This document shows positions 1 through 8,487 of a stretch of DNA of 22,515 nucleotides, piece after piece. This stretch comes from an uncultured Oscillospiraceae bacterium (lineage in GTDB: Bacteria > Bacillota > Clostridia > Oscillospirales > Oscillospiraceae), in the NCBI GenBank assembly GCA_910584835.1, contig CAJUEG010000020.1, positions 15,426 to 37,940 of the forward strand. Direction: 5' to 3'. The notes beneath the pieces are model-generated. The model was not told the origin of the DNA. It did no database searches and was given only the letters and a program-made list of their open reading frames with translations. Numbering within the stretch: the stretch's first letter is position 1; every line of letters starts with the position of its first letter. The translations under genes were made by a program, and so were the position numbers.

Positions 1-7
1 CAGCGGA

Positions 8-337
8 ATGACAGAGCTGATTGTCCGTCAGGCTCCGGCCCCTCCGCCGCCGGAGGACGGCATCGACCCCTCCCGGCCCACCCTGATCGCCGGCAGGCTG
101 CTTCGGGTGCTGTCCACCGACAGCGCGCAGAAGGTCCTCCAGCCCTTCTTCTGCCGCATCGTCCAGAGCCTTCTGGAGCAGGAGCGGGAAATCCGGCAGA
201 GCAGGCCCCCTCAAAATCCTCCGGCGGTAAGATACGGGCTGAGCGGCGCTGAATTTCAGGCCCTGGTGCGCAGCGTGACGCAGGCCATCGACCGCCGGAA
301 CCGGCTGGATGCGCTGCGCCGGGGAGGGACCGCCTGA
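8..337 (+). CDS. Small unrecognised protein at the Afp6-like position of the eCIS cluster
   Basis: This encodes a 109-residue protein that I cannot assign to a family. It has a short proline-rich N-terminal stretch (about residues 9-16), a helical-looking middle section (about 25-60), and a basic C-terminal segment rich in Arg and Gln. I see no signal peptide or membrane segment. Its stop overlaps the next gene's ATG by one base (TGATG at 335-339), so it is translationally coupled to the tube-initiator-like gene. In Afp/PVC clusters a small poorly conserved gene often sits just before the Afp7-like gene, and this one occupies that slot, so a minor structural or assembly role is inferred from position only. 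The start is uncertain: only seven bases precede this ATG in the window, the frame is open to the edge, and the gene could begin further left. Confidence 0.6.
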   Translation: MTELIVRQAPAPPPPEDGIDPSRPTLIAGRLLRVLSTDSAQKVLQPFFCRIVQSLLEQEREIRQSRPPQNPPAVRYGLSGAEFQALVRSVTQAIDRRNRLDALRRGGTA

Positions 338-924
338 TGGCCGACCTGGAAAAAGCGTTTATCTGTGATCCCGACGCCCCGGGCAAGAAATATTACGTCC
401 AGTTCAACCCCAACACACTGGAGTATTCCGCCGGACGGAGCAAGAACGCATACAAGGGCGTATCCGCGCCGGACGGGCAGGGCTCCGCCCGGGAGCCGCA
501 GCTGCAGTCCTCTCCGCTTACGGAGCCGGAGGGCTCGCTGCTGTCCGTCAAGCTGTTTTACCACACCTACGCCGGCCCGGACAATTTCTCCGACGTGCGG
601 GCAAAAATCTACAATATCCGGGCCTTTCTGCCCTCCGGCAGGGGAAACAGCGATGCTTCCAGCCCCCGGCTCCAGTTCGCGTGGGGAACTCTGGCCTACA
701 TCGGTACCCTGGAATCCTTTCACGTATCCTATCAGATGTTCTCCCATGACGGCACGCCGGTCCAGGCGGAGGTATCCATCTCCATCCGGGGCGAGGATTT
801 GGACATCAGCGCGCAGTCCAACAATCAGGCCCAAAGCGGCGGGAAGGGGCTGGAGCCGGAAGCGGCGGATGAGGACCCGCCCCCGGACGACATCGCCTGG
901 CTGTTCCCGGAAGAGGAGGAGTGA
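337..924 (+). CDS. CIS tube-initiator / Afp7-like baseplate protein, no LysM domain seen
   Basis: A 195-residue protein resembling the contractile-injection-system tube-associated family (Afp7/Pvc7, CIS_tube-type). The diagnostic feature is the N-terminal FNPNTLEYS motif (residues 23-31) in a beta-rich context, matching the 'FNP.. y' signature of proteins that join the inner tube to the spike hub. It then has alternating beta segments up to about residue 155 and a long acidic tail (about 165-195, rich in Glu, Asp and Pro). Afp7-type proteins usually end in a LysM domain; none is visible here and the protein is short for that family. It starts one base inside the preceding stop and ends just before the gpD-like gene. 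Inferred role: adaptor between the tube and the baseplate hub. The family call rests on the FNP motif and gene order, so moderate to good confidence. Confidence 0.75.
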   Translation: MADLEKAFICDPDAPGKKYYVQFNPNTLEYSAGRSKNAYKGVSAPDGQGSAREPQLQSSPLTEPEGSLLSVKLFYHTYAGPDNFSDVRAKIYNIRAFLPSGRGNSDASSPRLQFAWGTLAYIGTLESFHVSYQMFSHDGTPVQAEVSISIRGEDLDISAQSNNQAQSGGKGLEPEAADEDPPPDDIAWLFPEEEE

Positions 925-929
925 CCGCC

Positions 930-1997
930 ATGAAGTTCTCTTCTCTCTACGAAACCTATGAGGCCATGCGGGAGCCCGGCTGCCGCCTGAAGGCGGACGG
1001 CGCCCAGCTGGACGCCGGGGAAGGCGCCCGCCTGCTCCGGGTGGAGTGTGAGCTGACCTGCGCCGGTCAGGCAGGCATGGCGCGCCTGGAGGCCGCGCTG
1101 AACCCCGATGAAGCGCATGGCGCGGCGTGGCTGGACGCGGTCCGGCCCGGCGCCCTGTGTTCCCTGGCCCTGGGCTATGGGGACAGCCTCACGGATGTAT
1201 TCTGCGGCTTCTTTTACGACGTCCTCTGGAGCGACCCTTTAGATGGCGGGACCATCCTTCTGGAGGCCCTGTGCCTGGACGTGCGTGGGCGGCTGATGCT
1301 CACCTCCTGCGCCGACGCGGGGGCGAAGCGCACCCTGTCTCAGCTGGTGGAGGCCATTCTCGGCCAGAGCTGCTGCACCCAGCTGGCCCCCAAACGGACG
1401 GTATGCCAGCCGCCCGAGGATTGGGACCTGCCCGTCCAGCGGCCGGGGCGCTCCGACTACAGCGTGGTCTGCGGGGCGGCGGATTTTCTCTGCTATGAAT
1501 TCTGCGCCTTTGCGGACGAGCTGTACTTCGGCCCGCCCAGGCCGGAGCGCGATCCCGCCGTCACCTTCGACGGCCCCAACGGCCTGATGCGCCTTGTCCG
1601 CCGCCGCACCCTGGCGGGGCAGTGCGCCGCCACGGCGGTCAGCGGCACGGACGACGCCGGAGAGCGCATTTACTCCCGACGGGCGCGGGCAGGCGACAGC
1701 GGCTTCGGAACAGACAAAATGAGCGGGGTCCTCACCGGGGATTTCCACCGCCCGGAGCCCCTTGTGCGGACGATGGCGCAGGCCCAGTACCTCTCTCAGG
1801 CCAGAATGGAGCGGAGCCAGCGCCGGGCGGGCGGGCTGAGCGGACACTGTGTGGGCCTGCCGGAGCTTCGCCCCGGGCGTTTTATCCAGGTGTCGGACTT
1901 GAGCGAACCCGCCGGCGGAACTTACTATGTGCACACCGTCCGCCATGTTCTGGACGAGGCGGGCTTTCAGACCTGGTTTGAGGCGGAGGATGAGTAA
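930..1997 (+). CDS. gpD-like spike hub protein (phage late control D / VgrG N-terminal type)
   Basis: A 355-residue protein of the phage late-control gpD / T4 gp27-like hub family, the ring on which the central spike of a contractile tail is mounted. Visible features are the N-terminal beta domain, with a segment around residues 60-95 of the type 'W.. . v.pG. . .l.lGYgd.l..vF.G', and a C-terminal region ending 'GG.YYV..v.H.ld..GF.T.FE', typical for gpD. I place the start at ATG 930 rather than the in-frame GTG at 921: AGGAGGA at 914-920 is well spaced for 930 but abuts 921. The stop (1995-1997) is directly followed by the next ATG, indicating coupling. In T6SS VgrG and Afp8 the hub and spike are one polypeptide; here they are separate genes as in P2-type phages. 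Confidence 0.85.
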   Translation: MKFSSLYETYEAMREPGCRLKADGAQLDAGEGARLLRVECELTCAGQAGMARLEAALNPDEAHGAAWLDAVRPGALCSLALGYGDSLTDVFCGFFYDVLWSDPLDGGTILLEALCLDVRGRLMLTSCADAGAKRTLSQLVEAILGQSCCTQLAPKRTVCQPPEDWDLPVQRPGRSDYSVVCGAADFLCYEFCAFADELYFGPPRPERDPAVTFDGPNGLMRLVRRRTLAGQCAATAVSGTDDAGERIYSRRARAGDSGFGTDKMSGVLTGDFHRPEPLVRTMAQAQYLSQARMERSQRRAGGLSGHCVGLPELRPGRFIQVSDLSEPAGGTYYVHTVRHVLDEAGFQTWFEAEDE

Positions 1998-2735
1998 ATG
2001 GCACAGCGTGAAATCCTGCGGGGCAAGGTGACGTCCTATCCCGCGGAGGGCGACAAGGGCCTTGTGGAGGTGTCCATCGGCGCCTACGGCGAGGAGAGCG
2101 ACACGATATACGCACGGGTGGAGCAAAGCATGTCCGGGGTCTACTGGCTGCCGGAGATCGGGGACGCGGTGGAGGTGGAGCTGTCCGGCGCCCCCGGCTG
2201 CGAGCCCCGGATTCTCCACATTCACCGCCCGGCGGGGGACGAGCAGACCGGGGCCTGCTGGACCCAGGAGAACAATATCAAGCAGCTTCTCACCCGCTCC
2301 GGCCACTGCCTCACCCTGGACGACACCCAGGATGCCGCCGCCGTCACCGTCCACACCTCGGGCGGCCTGGAGCTGAGACTGGAGGACAAGCCTCAGACTG
2401 TCACGCTGCGGGCAGAGGGAGCAGACCAGCCGTTCCTGCTGCTGGATATGAAAAATGACGAGATCAAGCTGGCCGCCGGCAAAAAGCTGACCATCACCTG
2501 CGCCGGGGCCTCCATCACCTTTGACGGCAGCGGAGATATCTCCGTTCAGGCCAAGGGAAAGCTGGCGCTGAGCGGCCAGGAGATCGCTCTGGACGCCAAG
2601 GGCAGGCTGGCCGCCAAGGGACAGCAGGCGGAGCTGACCGGCTCCATGGCCGCGAAGGTGTCCGGCCAGAGCCAGCTGGAGCTCAGCTCCGGCGGGGTCA
2701 CCCAGGTCAAAGGCGGTATGGTGAAGCTCAACTGA
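1998..2735 (+). CDS. gpV-like spike protein: OB-fold plus C-terminal beta-helix
   Basis: A 245-residue protein that should form the trimeric membrane-piercing spike. Residues about 5-75 fit the gpV/gp5 OB-fold, with an opening 'l.GkV. . . .d.g.v.V' strand and the conserved 'LPEIGD.VEVE' segment near residues 51-60. Residues about 125-245 are short alternating hydrophobic strands with repeated Gly, Lys and Ala, the pattern of a triple-stranded beta-helix needle. It ends in a GGMVKLN motif, common at the C-terminus of gpV/VgrG-type spikes. The start codon directly follows the hub gene's stop, with a GGAGGA ribosome binding site at about 1985-1990. No PAAR-tip gene follows, so the spike may be self-capped or its tip encoded elsewhere. 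Good confidence on family. Confidence 0.87.
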   Translation: MAQREILRGKVTSYPAEGDKGLVEVSIGAYGEESDTIYARVEQSMSGVYWLPEIGDAVEVELSGAPGCEPRILHIHRPAGDEQTGACWTQENNIKQLLTRSGHCLTLDDTQDAAAVTVHTSGGLELRLEDKPQTVTLRAEGADQPFLLLDMKNDEIKLAAGKKLTITCAGASITFDGSGDISVQAKGKLALSGQEIALDAKGRLAAKGQQAELTGSMAAKVSGQSQLELSSGGVTQVKGGMVKLN

Positions 2736-2752
2736 CAAAAGGAGGCGTGCGC

Positions 2753-3121
2753 ATGGCGGCAATGGCATTCCCCTGCCGGCTGGAATCCGGCCTGGGCAGG
2801 TTTCGGCCGCTGACCGAGCTGGAGGAGATTGCCCAGTCGGTCCATCTGATTTTGTCCACCCGGAAGGGGGAGCGCCCGTTCCGGCCCAAATTCGGCACAC
2901 GGCTGGACCAGTATGCCTTTGAGACGATGGATACCACCACCTGCAGCCTGATCCGCCAGGAGGTGGTGGCCGCCCTCCAGGCCTGGGAGCCGCGCATCGT
3001 AAACATCCGGGTGGAATTTGATCCCAGGCCGGAGGAGGGACGGCTGACAGCGCTGGTCTCCTATCAGGTGCGGCGCACCGGGGCCGCCGCCAGCCAGCCG
3101 GTCAGCCTGCCCACAAATTGA
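2753..3121 (+). CDS. gp25-like baseplate wedge protein (GPW/gp25 family)
   Basis: A 122-residue protein of the GPW/gp25 family (T4 gp25, P2 gpW, TssE, Afp9), which sits in the baseplate wedge and initiates sheath polymerisation. The family hallmark GERPFRPKFGTRLDQYAFE spans residues 39-57, preceded by the usual 'I.qsv..il.T.kG' helix and followed by a helix with 'I..ev..al..WEPRI' (about 66-80). Size is normal for the family. I choose ATG 2753, seven bases after GGAGG (2741-2745), over the in-frame GTG at 2747, which is too close to that site. It lies 17 bases after the spike gene and before the large baseplate gene, matching the Afp8-Afp9 order. Confidence 0.92.
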   Translation: MAAMAFPCRLESGLGRFRPLTELEEIAQSVHLILSTRKGERPFRPKFGTRLDQYAFETMDTTTCSLIRQEVVAALQAWEPRIVNIRVEFDPRPEEGRLTALVSYQVRRTGAAASQPVSLPTN

Positions 3122-3149
3122 CCGGCGCAAAGCTGTGAGGTGACGCGCT

Positions 3150-5597
3150 TTGGATTTGTTTTGGGACACATACCGGGCCTATCTCCGCTCCTATCTGCCC
3201 CAGTGGCGGTATGACCCGGACGGCGGGGAGCCGGAGAGCGCCGTCCTGCGGGCGGCCGCGGAGCTGATCGAAGAGTCCCGGGCCCGCATGGCCGATCTGC
3301 CCCAAAAGCATGAGCTGGCGTTTCTCGGCGGCTGGGAGCTGGAGCCGCTGGAGGCGGAGCCGGCCTGTGCCTGCGCGGCGCTGACCGCCCCGGAGGGCGC
3401 GCCCGTCCCCGCGGGGACGGAGCTCTACATGTCCGGCGACGGCGCCCGGCTGTGGCGGACCGCAGAGGACGCCCAGGCGGAACCGGTCCGGCTGAGCGAA
3501 CAGTTTCTGACCGGGCGAGGGAAGCGGGTCCCGCTCCCTCTGCCCGCTCCGGAACAGCCTGTCCGCCTCTTTGACCTTCGCGGCGAGGGGCTGCCGGGGC
3601 CGGAGCTCCAGTTCTCCCACCCGGACGCCTTCTCCTCCCAGTCGGGCTGTCAGGTCGAGCTGACGCTGAGCCATCCGTTTTCCGGGCTGACGGAGCCGGC
3701 CGGCGGCGAAGGGGCGCGCTGGTGGCTGGTACGCACAGCGGGAGACGCCGTCCCGCTGGCCCCTCCGGCAAGGGCGGAGAATGCCCTGCGCTTTCAGCTG
3801 CCTGCCGCGCCGGACGGGTGCGCCCTGCGGGTCTGCCTGCCTGCCGCGCCGGCGATTGACGCCGCCGGTGCGGCTGTCATCCGTACGCAGCGGCGGCCTC
3901 AGCCTCCCGCCCTGGCCTGGGACGGGGACGCCCCCCTCAGCGGGACGCGCTGGCTGCCCTTCGGCCCAATCCCGGAGCCGTGGCGCGCCTGCTATCTCTC
4001 CTGCCCGGACGCGCTCACCCTCCGGGGCGCCCGGCTCACCGTCTCCTTCGCCCTGTCCTTCCAGGTGTATGAGGAACAGCTGCCGGGGATGGACACAAGC
4101 CCGGAATACCGGCCCATCATGCGCCGCCTGCCCCTGCCGCCCCCTGTCCGCGAGGTGCGGGCCGACCAGGTGCTGTGGGAGTACTGGAACGGCCGGACTT
4201 GGCTGCCCATACCGGGCACAGAGGACCTCACCGGCAGCTTTGCCGCCGCGGAACAGGGGACGGTCCAGATTGAGGCCCGGTTCTTATGGCCCGCCGACGC
4301 CGCCCCCTGCGAGGTGGGCGGACAGACCGGCCTGTGGCTGCGGTGGCGGGTGGGCCGGGCCGGCGGCAGCTGGCTGCCCCGGCGCTGCTGCGCGCCTGAA
4401 ATCACCGATCTCCGATTCTCAGCCCTGCTGGAGGACGCCCCCGTATCCGCATCCCTCCGCGTCTGGCCCGAGGAGCGGTTTTACCCCCTGTCCGGCCCCC
4501 GCTCCCGCCCGCTTCACACCGCCCTCCCGGAGGGGGACTGCTGGTGGCTGGGCTTTGACCGCCCGCCCTCCGGGCCCCTTCTGCGGATGTACCTCTCTTT
4601 TAAGCACCGCCTCCCGGGCGGGGCCCTCACCGCCTGGGAGGCGGCGGCGGAAGGCAGCCGTCCTCTCCCGCTGGAGGACGGCACGGAAGGGCTGTCCCAC
4701 AGCGGCGTGATCACGATCAGCGGCGTCCAGGGCGGCATGGTCACCCGGTTCGGCCTGCGGCGCTGGTGGCTGTGTCTGCGGGATGACAGCGGGCGGCTGT
4801 CCCAGGGGGGCCGGTTTCCCTGTCTGGAGGAGCTGTCCTGCGGCGCCGTCCGCCTGCAGGGGACGGACGGCGGGAGCTGCCGGAGGGGCGAGCCGCTGGC
4901 CCCCCTCCGCGGCGGGCCCCTCCGGGCCGTCACGCTGACCGAGGGGTTTGGCGGGGCGCCCCGGGAAGATCGCGCCGCCCTTTTGCGGCGGGTCCGGGGC
5001 GTCCGGCACCACCAGGGCCGGTGCGTATCCGCCCTGGACGCGGAGCAGCTGATCTGCGGACAGCTGCGGGACGTGCTGCGCACCCGCTGCCTGCGAAAGG
5101 CGGATGTGCTGCACATCGCCGTTCTGATGCGGGACGTCCGGCGCCATGAGGCCGCCTTCGCCGGACGGCGGGAGGAAATCCGCCGCCTGCTGGAGCGGGA
5201 CAGCGTCCTGCCCACACTGGGGCTGGACGCTGTGGTGCAGGAGCCGGTGTTTTATCCCATCAACGCCATGGTGTGGCTGCGCGCCACGGAAGAGATTGCC
5301 CCGGAGACCATCCGCCGCCGGGTCTCCCGGGCCCTGGACTGCTTTTTCGATCCGGCTGCGGGCCGCTTTGAGGGGGAGGGCTGGCCCATCGGCCAGCTTC
5401 CAACCGAGATGGAGGTGCGCAATTTTCTCCAGCACAAGCTGCCGGGCCTTGTGATCGTAAGAAGTCCTCTCACCGCCGTCGCCCCCGACGGCCGGGAGCT
5501 GGACTGCGCCCATATCGGCGACCCCTTCTCCCTGCCGGTTCCCGGCGCCTATACCGTCCACATACTGCGAGGGGAGGACCTGTATTGTACTCCTTGA
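3150..5597 (+). CDS. Large baseplate-J-like wedge protein 1
   Basis: An 815-residue protein of the eCIS baseplate-J-like class (Afp11/Afp12-type, related to phage gpJ and T4 gp6), which builds the wedge ring around the hub. The N-terminus (about 1-75) has a 'l..YlP.WryDp.. .e..l..aaAelIeesraR' helix pair. The centre is a series of beta domains with many Trp-containing strands. The C-terminus (about 610-815) is the most family-like, with 'PVFYPINAMVWLRA' and, near residue 745, 'FFDPAAGRFEGEGWPIG' (the usual 'f.dP..g..dG.GWPfG' of these proteins). The start is TTG 3150, six bases after GAGGTGA (3137-3143). It overlaps the next gene by 13 bases. Whether it corresponds to Afp11 or Afp12 cannot be decided by eye. 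Confidence 0.85.
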   Translation: MDLFWDTYRAYLRSYLPQWRYDPDGGEPESAVLRAAAELIEESRARMADLPQKHELAFLGGWELEPLEAEPACACAALTAPEGAPVPAGTELYMSGDGARLWRTAEDAQAEPVRLSEQFLTGRGKRVPLPLPAPEQPVRLFDLRGEGLPGPELQFSHPDAFSSQSGCQVELTLSHPFSGLTEPAGGEGARWWLVRTAGDAVPLAPPARAENALRFQLPAAPDGCALRVCLPAAPAIDAAGAAVIRTQRRPQPPALAWDGDAPLSGTRWLPFGPIPEPWRACYLSCPDALTLRGARLTVSFALSFQVYEEQLPGMDTSPEYRPIMRRLPLPPPVREVRADQVLWEYWNGRTWLPIPGTEDLTGSFAAAEQGTVQIEARFLWPADAAPCEVGGQTGLWLRWRVGRAGGSWLPRRCCAPEITDLRFSALLEDAPVSASLRVWPEERFYPLSGPRSRPLHTALPEGDCWWLGFDRPPSGPLLRMYLSFKHRLPGGALTAWEAAAEGSRPLPLEDGTEGLSHSGVITISGVQGGMVTRFGLRRWWLCLRDDSGRLSQGGRFPCLEELSCGAVRLQGTDGGSCRRGEPLAPLRGGPLRAVTLTEGFGGAPREDRAALLRRVRGVRHHQGRCVSALDAEQLICGQLRDVLRTRCLRKADVLHIAVLMRDVRRHEAAFAGRREEIRRLLERDSVLPTLGLDAVVQEPVFYPINAMVWLRATEEIAPETIRRRVSRALDCFFDPAAGRFEGEGWPIGQLPTEMEVRNFLQHKLPGLVIVRSPLTAVAPDGRELDCAHIGDPFSLPVPGAYTVHILRGEDLYCTP

Positions 5598-7537
5598 ATT
5601 TGAATGCCGGCGGGCAGAGGGAGCTCTATGAGCGGGCCTGCGGCCGTATGGCCCAGCTGCTGCCCGGCTGGAGCGACGCCATCCCCAGCGACCCGGCCGT
5701 GGCGCTGCTGGAGCTGGCCTCCTACCTCTCGCGCATGCAGAACCGGGAGATCGACACGCTTCGGGCGCGGCACTATCTCGCCTACCTGAAGCTTCTGGGG
5801 CAGGCCCCCGGAAAGCTCACCCCGGCCCGTATGCTGGCAGTCCCCGGCCCCGCCGCCCCCCGGCCCGGTATGCGCTTTGAAGTGGACGGCGTCCCCTTTG
5901 AGGCGGCCGACGTTCCCTATGCCGGGGCCTGCCGGGTAAAGGACGTGTCGCTGACGCAGGGCGGGCGCCGGCGGGTTCTGCGGGCGGACGCCCCGCTGGT
6001 ATTCACCCATGAGGCCCCTGCCGTACTGGAAATCACCCTCTCCGCCCCCCTCCCCCCGGGCATGCCCGTACAGCTCTGGCTGGAGCTGCAGCCGGAACCG
6101 GGCCGGATCAGGCCCGGGGAATCCACGTCCCCTCCCATCCGGCTGCCCGCCCAGGTCGGGACCGGCGGCGCGCGGCGGAGCGTCCCCTGCCGGGACGGCA
6201 CCTGCGGCCTGCTGCAAAGCGGGTATCTGACGTTCACATCCCCCATACCCTTTGACACGCTCCTCCTGCGGGCGGAGGGTGAGATCGAAGGGGAGCCGCG
6301 CATTTCCGCGGCGGCACTTTATCCCGTTGTGCTGGAGCAGCGGCGCACGCGAAGCCAATGCCTGGACCTGAAGCCTCCGTTCCGCCTGCCGCCGGGCTGG
6401 GAAAAAGACCGGTTCCTCCGCTTTTTTCTGCCCCAGGGCGGCGGCTGGAGGGAGGAAACGCGCCTTTTCATCCGGGACGGCCTGGTCAGCGGGCTGCCCG
6501 CCCAGGCCCCGGACACCGTCCGGGTCGCGGCGGCGGAGCCGGATTTTCCTGCCCTCTACCCTCTGCGGGAGCTGCCCATGGAGACGGTCTGCCCGGAGGA
6601 GCGCGGAATACTGCCCGCCTCCCTTCGCCTGATGGTGGAAGAGGACGGGCTGTGGTATGACTGTCCGGTCTGTCGGCCCGAGAGGGACCTCACCCTGCCC
6701 CGGGGCTGCCGGTGGGACGAGGCGCGCAAAGCGCTCCGGTTTGGGGACGGCCGGGATTTTTGCGTCCCCCGCCAGGGACGGCTTTTGATCGCCGGATGCG
6801 TCTCCACGCTGGGCGCGCCGGGGAACGGCGCCGGCGGCCTGCTGGTGCGGGACGGCGTGATCCTGCGTCCCCTGGCCCCCGCCTCCGGCGGGCAGGACGG
6901 CGAGGACGGAAAAGCCGCTTTTTTCCGCGCCGCCAGGGAGATGGAACAGCCTGCGCGGGCGGTCTCGCCGGCGGACTATGAGGCGCTGGCCCTGTGCGCG
7001 CCCGGCCTGGCCCTGGACCGGGTGCGGGCGGTGCCCGCCGCCCGGCTGGGCGGGGCGGGCCCCGGCGTGGTGGTTTTGGCAAAGCCGCGCTCGGCCGCCC
7101 CCCTGCCGCCGCTCACCCGGTGGCAGGGGGAGCAGCTGTCCGCCTGGCTGGACCGGTTCCGGATGATCGGCGTGCCGGTGGAGGTGCGTGGCCCCCGCTA
7201 CTGCCCGGTGGAGATAAGGCTTCGGATTCAGCCCAGCGGCCCGGTTTCAGAGCCCGCCCTGCGCGCCGTAGCCCTCCGGCACACCGATGGGGTGACCGGC
7301 CCGCTGGACTTTGGCGCGGAGCTGTCCTATACCGCGCTCTTTTCCGCCCTGAGCGCCGTCCCCGGCGTAGAGACCGTGCGCGGGCTGGAGCTGCGGGCTC
7401 TGTCCGGCTGCGGACGCCGCACCCAGGAGGGCGGCATCCGCCTGGAGGCGGACGCGCTGCCCTATCTGGACCGGTTTCAGGTGGCGGAGAGCCAGGCAGG
7501 CGCCGGTTTAATCAGCTCTTCCCCGGGAGGCGTATGA
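5585..7537 (+). CDS. Baseplate-J-like wedge protein 2
   Basis: A 650-residue second baseplate-J-like protein. Residues about 30-75 carry the family's N-terminal signature, a 'PSDPAVALLELASYLS' helix followed by 'N.eiD.l.. ..Yl.yL.LLG'. The C-terminal part (about 440-640) includes a 'AVSPADYEALA..aPG.ald.VrAvP' segment and the terminal 'LDFGAELSYTALFSAL..VPGVE.VrgL' typical of gpJ-like subunits. The start is TTG 5585, seven bases after GGAGG (5573-5577) and inside the preceding gene, so both large wedge genes use TTG. It ends in an ATGA overlap with the gpI-like gene. Two consecutive J-like genes are characteristic of eCIS (Afp11 and Afp12) and help separate this cluster from an ordinary prophage, which normally has one. 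Confidence 0.87.
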   Translation: MYSLNLNAGGQRELYERACGRMAQLLPGWSDAIPSDPAVALLELASYLSRMQNREIDTLRARHYLAYLKLLGQAPGKLTPARMLAVPGPAAPRPGMRFEVDGVPFEAADVPYAGACRVKDVSLTQGGRRRVLRADAPLVFTHEAPAVLEITLSAPLPPGMPVQLWLELQPEPGRIRPGESTSPPIRLPAQVGTGGARRSVPCRDGTCGLLQSGYLTFTSPIPFDTLLLRAEGEIEGEPRISAAALYPVVLEQRRTRSQCLDLKPPFRLPPGWEKDRFLRFFLPQGGGWREETRLFIRDGLVSGLPAQAPDTVRVAAAEPDFPALYPLRELPMETVCPEERGILPASLRLMVEEDGLWYDCPVCRPERDLTLPRGCRWDEARKALRFGDGRDFCVPRQGRLLIAGCVSTLGAPGNGAGGLLVRDGVILRPLAPASGGQDGEDGKAAFFRAAREMEQPARAVSPADYEALALCAPGLALDRVRAVPAARLGGAGPGVVVLAKPRSAAPLPPLTRWQGEQLSAWLDRFRMIGVPVEVRGPRYCPVEIRLRIQPSGPVSEPALRAVALRHTDGVTGPLDFGAELSYTALFSALSAVPGVETVRGLELRALSGCGRRTQEGGIRLEADALPYLDRFQVAESQAGAGLISSSPGGV

Positions 7538-8481
7538 AGATGGAACGGACAATCCGCCGGTATCGGTCTGACCGGGAGCTGTCCCGGTGCGGACGGTTTG
7601 AATACGGCCGCTACTGTTCCCGCTGGTATCGCGGCCTGGGCGGCGGTATGGAGTGGCTGCGGCTGTCCCTGACCGTATCCGGGCCGATTTTTGTCAGGGT
7701 GTACGCGGCGGACGGGGAGCCGGACGGCCCGGCTGACGGGATGGAGCCGGTTTTGGAGCGCCCGGCGGAGGACCTGCTGCTCTGCGGCGTAAAGGGGCGC
7801 TTTCTCTGCTTCACCGCGGAGCCGGGGGAGTGTCTGCGCAGCTATGAGCTGACCTTCCCCGGACTGTCCATCGACAGCCTGCTCCCCTCCGCCATGCAGG
7901 GGGACAGCACCCTGCGAAAGCTGCTTGGCGTCTACCAGTCCCTCTATATGGACCTCAACCGGGAGCTGGCCGGCTTTCCCGCCCGGTTGGACCCGCTGGG
8001 CCCCGCGCCCCTGCCGGAGCTGGCCCGCTGGCTGGGCGCCTCCTCCTGGATGGACCGGGGGCTTCCCGAGCCGGCACTGCTGGCCGCCGCCGCGGAGCTG
8101 AACCGGCAGCGGGGGACAAAGCAGGGCCTCCGCCGCCTGGCGAAGCTTGTGACCGGGCAGGAATGTGAAATTGTGGAGCAGTTTCAATGGGAGACTCAGA
8201 TCCGCTCTCTCCAGGAGCGGGAGAGCTGCGCCCGGCTGTATGGGCCAGACCGCTCCGACGTCACGCTCCTGTTCCCGGTGGAAACCTCCCAGGAAAAGCT
8301 GTCCCGGTTCAGAGGGATCTTGGAGGACTTTGTCCCTCTGGGCGTGTCCTGCGCCGTGGTGCGGCTGGAGGCGCATATGACGTTGGACGGGCACAGCTAT
8401 CTGGACAGCGGCGTTCAAATCACAGACCCTCCGCCCGCGGAGCTGGACAGCCCGGAGTGGGGCGAGCTGATTTTGGAGTGA
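7534..8481 (+). CDS. gpI-like phage tail protein (P2 gpI / TIGR02242-type)
   Basis: A 315-residue protein resembling P2 gpI-type tail proteins that attach the wedge to peripheral or fibre components. Visible landmarks are a segment near residues 125-185 with 'LLGVYQSLYMDLN', 'PLPELARWLG' and 'W.drglPE..Llaaa.eL', followed by the RGTKQGL signature at 193-199 that defines this family. The N-terminal 110 residues are beta-rich and not recognised. The ATG overlaps the previous stop (ATGA at 7534-7537). A second in-frame ATG at 7540 lies nine bases after GGGAGG (7525-7530) and is an equally good start. The C-terminal half includes a 'VTLLFPVE' strand and a region facing 'FVPLGVSCAVVRLEAHMTL'. In eCIS clusters this type of gene lies with the J-like pair. 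Confidence 0.82.
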   Translation: MKMERTIRRYRSDRELSRCGRFEYGRYCSRWYRGLGGGMEWLRLSLTVSGPIFVRVYAADGEPDGPADGMEPVLERPAEDLLLCGVKGRFLCFTAEPGECLRSYELTFPGLSIDSLLPSAMQGDSTLRKLLGVYQSLYMDLNRELAGFPARLDPLGPAPLPELARWLGASSWMDRGLPEPALLAAAAELNRQRGTKQGLRRLAKLVTGQECEIVEQFQWETQIRSLQERESCARLYGPDRSDVTLLFPVETSQEKLSRFRGILEDFVPLGVSCAVVRLEAHMTLDGHSYLDSGVQITDPPPAELDSPEWGELILE

Positions 8482-8487
8482 CGGAGT

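Noticed and set aside
1239..2900. 553-codon minus-strand open frame across the spike genes
   Set aside because: It overlaps well-supported hub and spike genes and shows only shadow-type composition.
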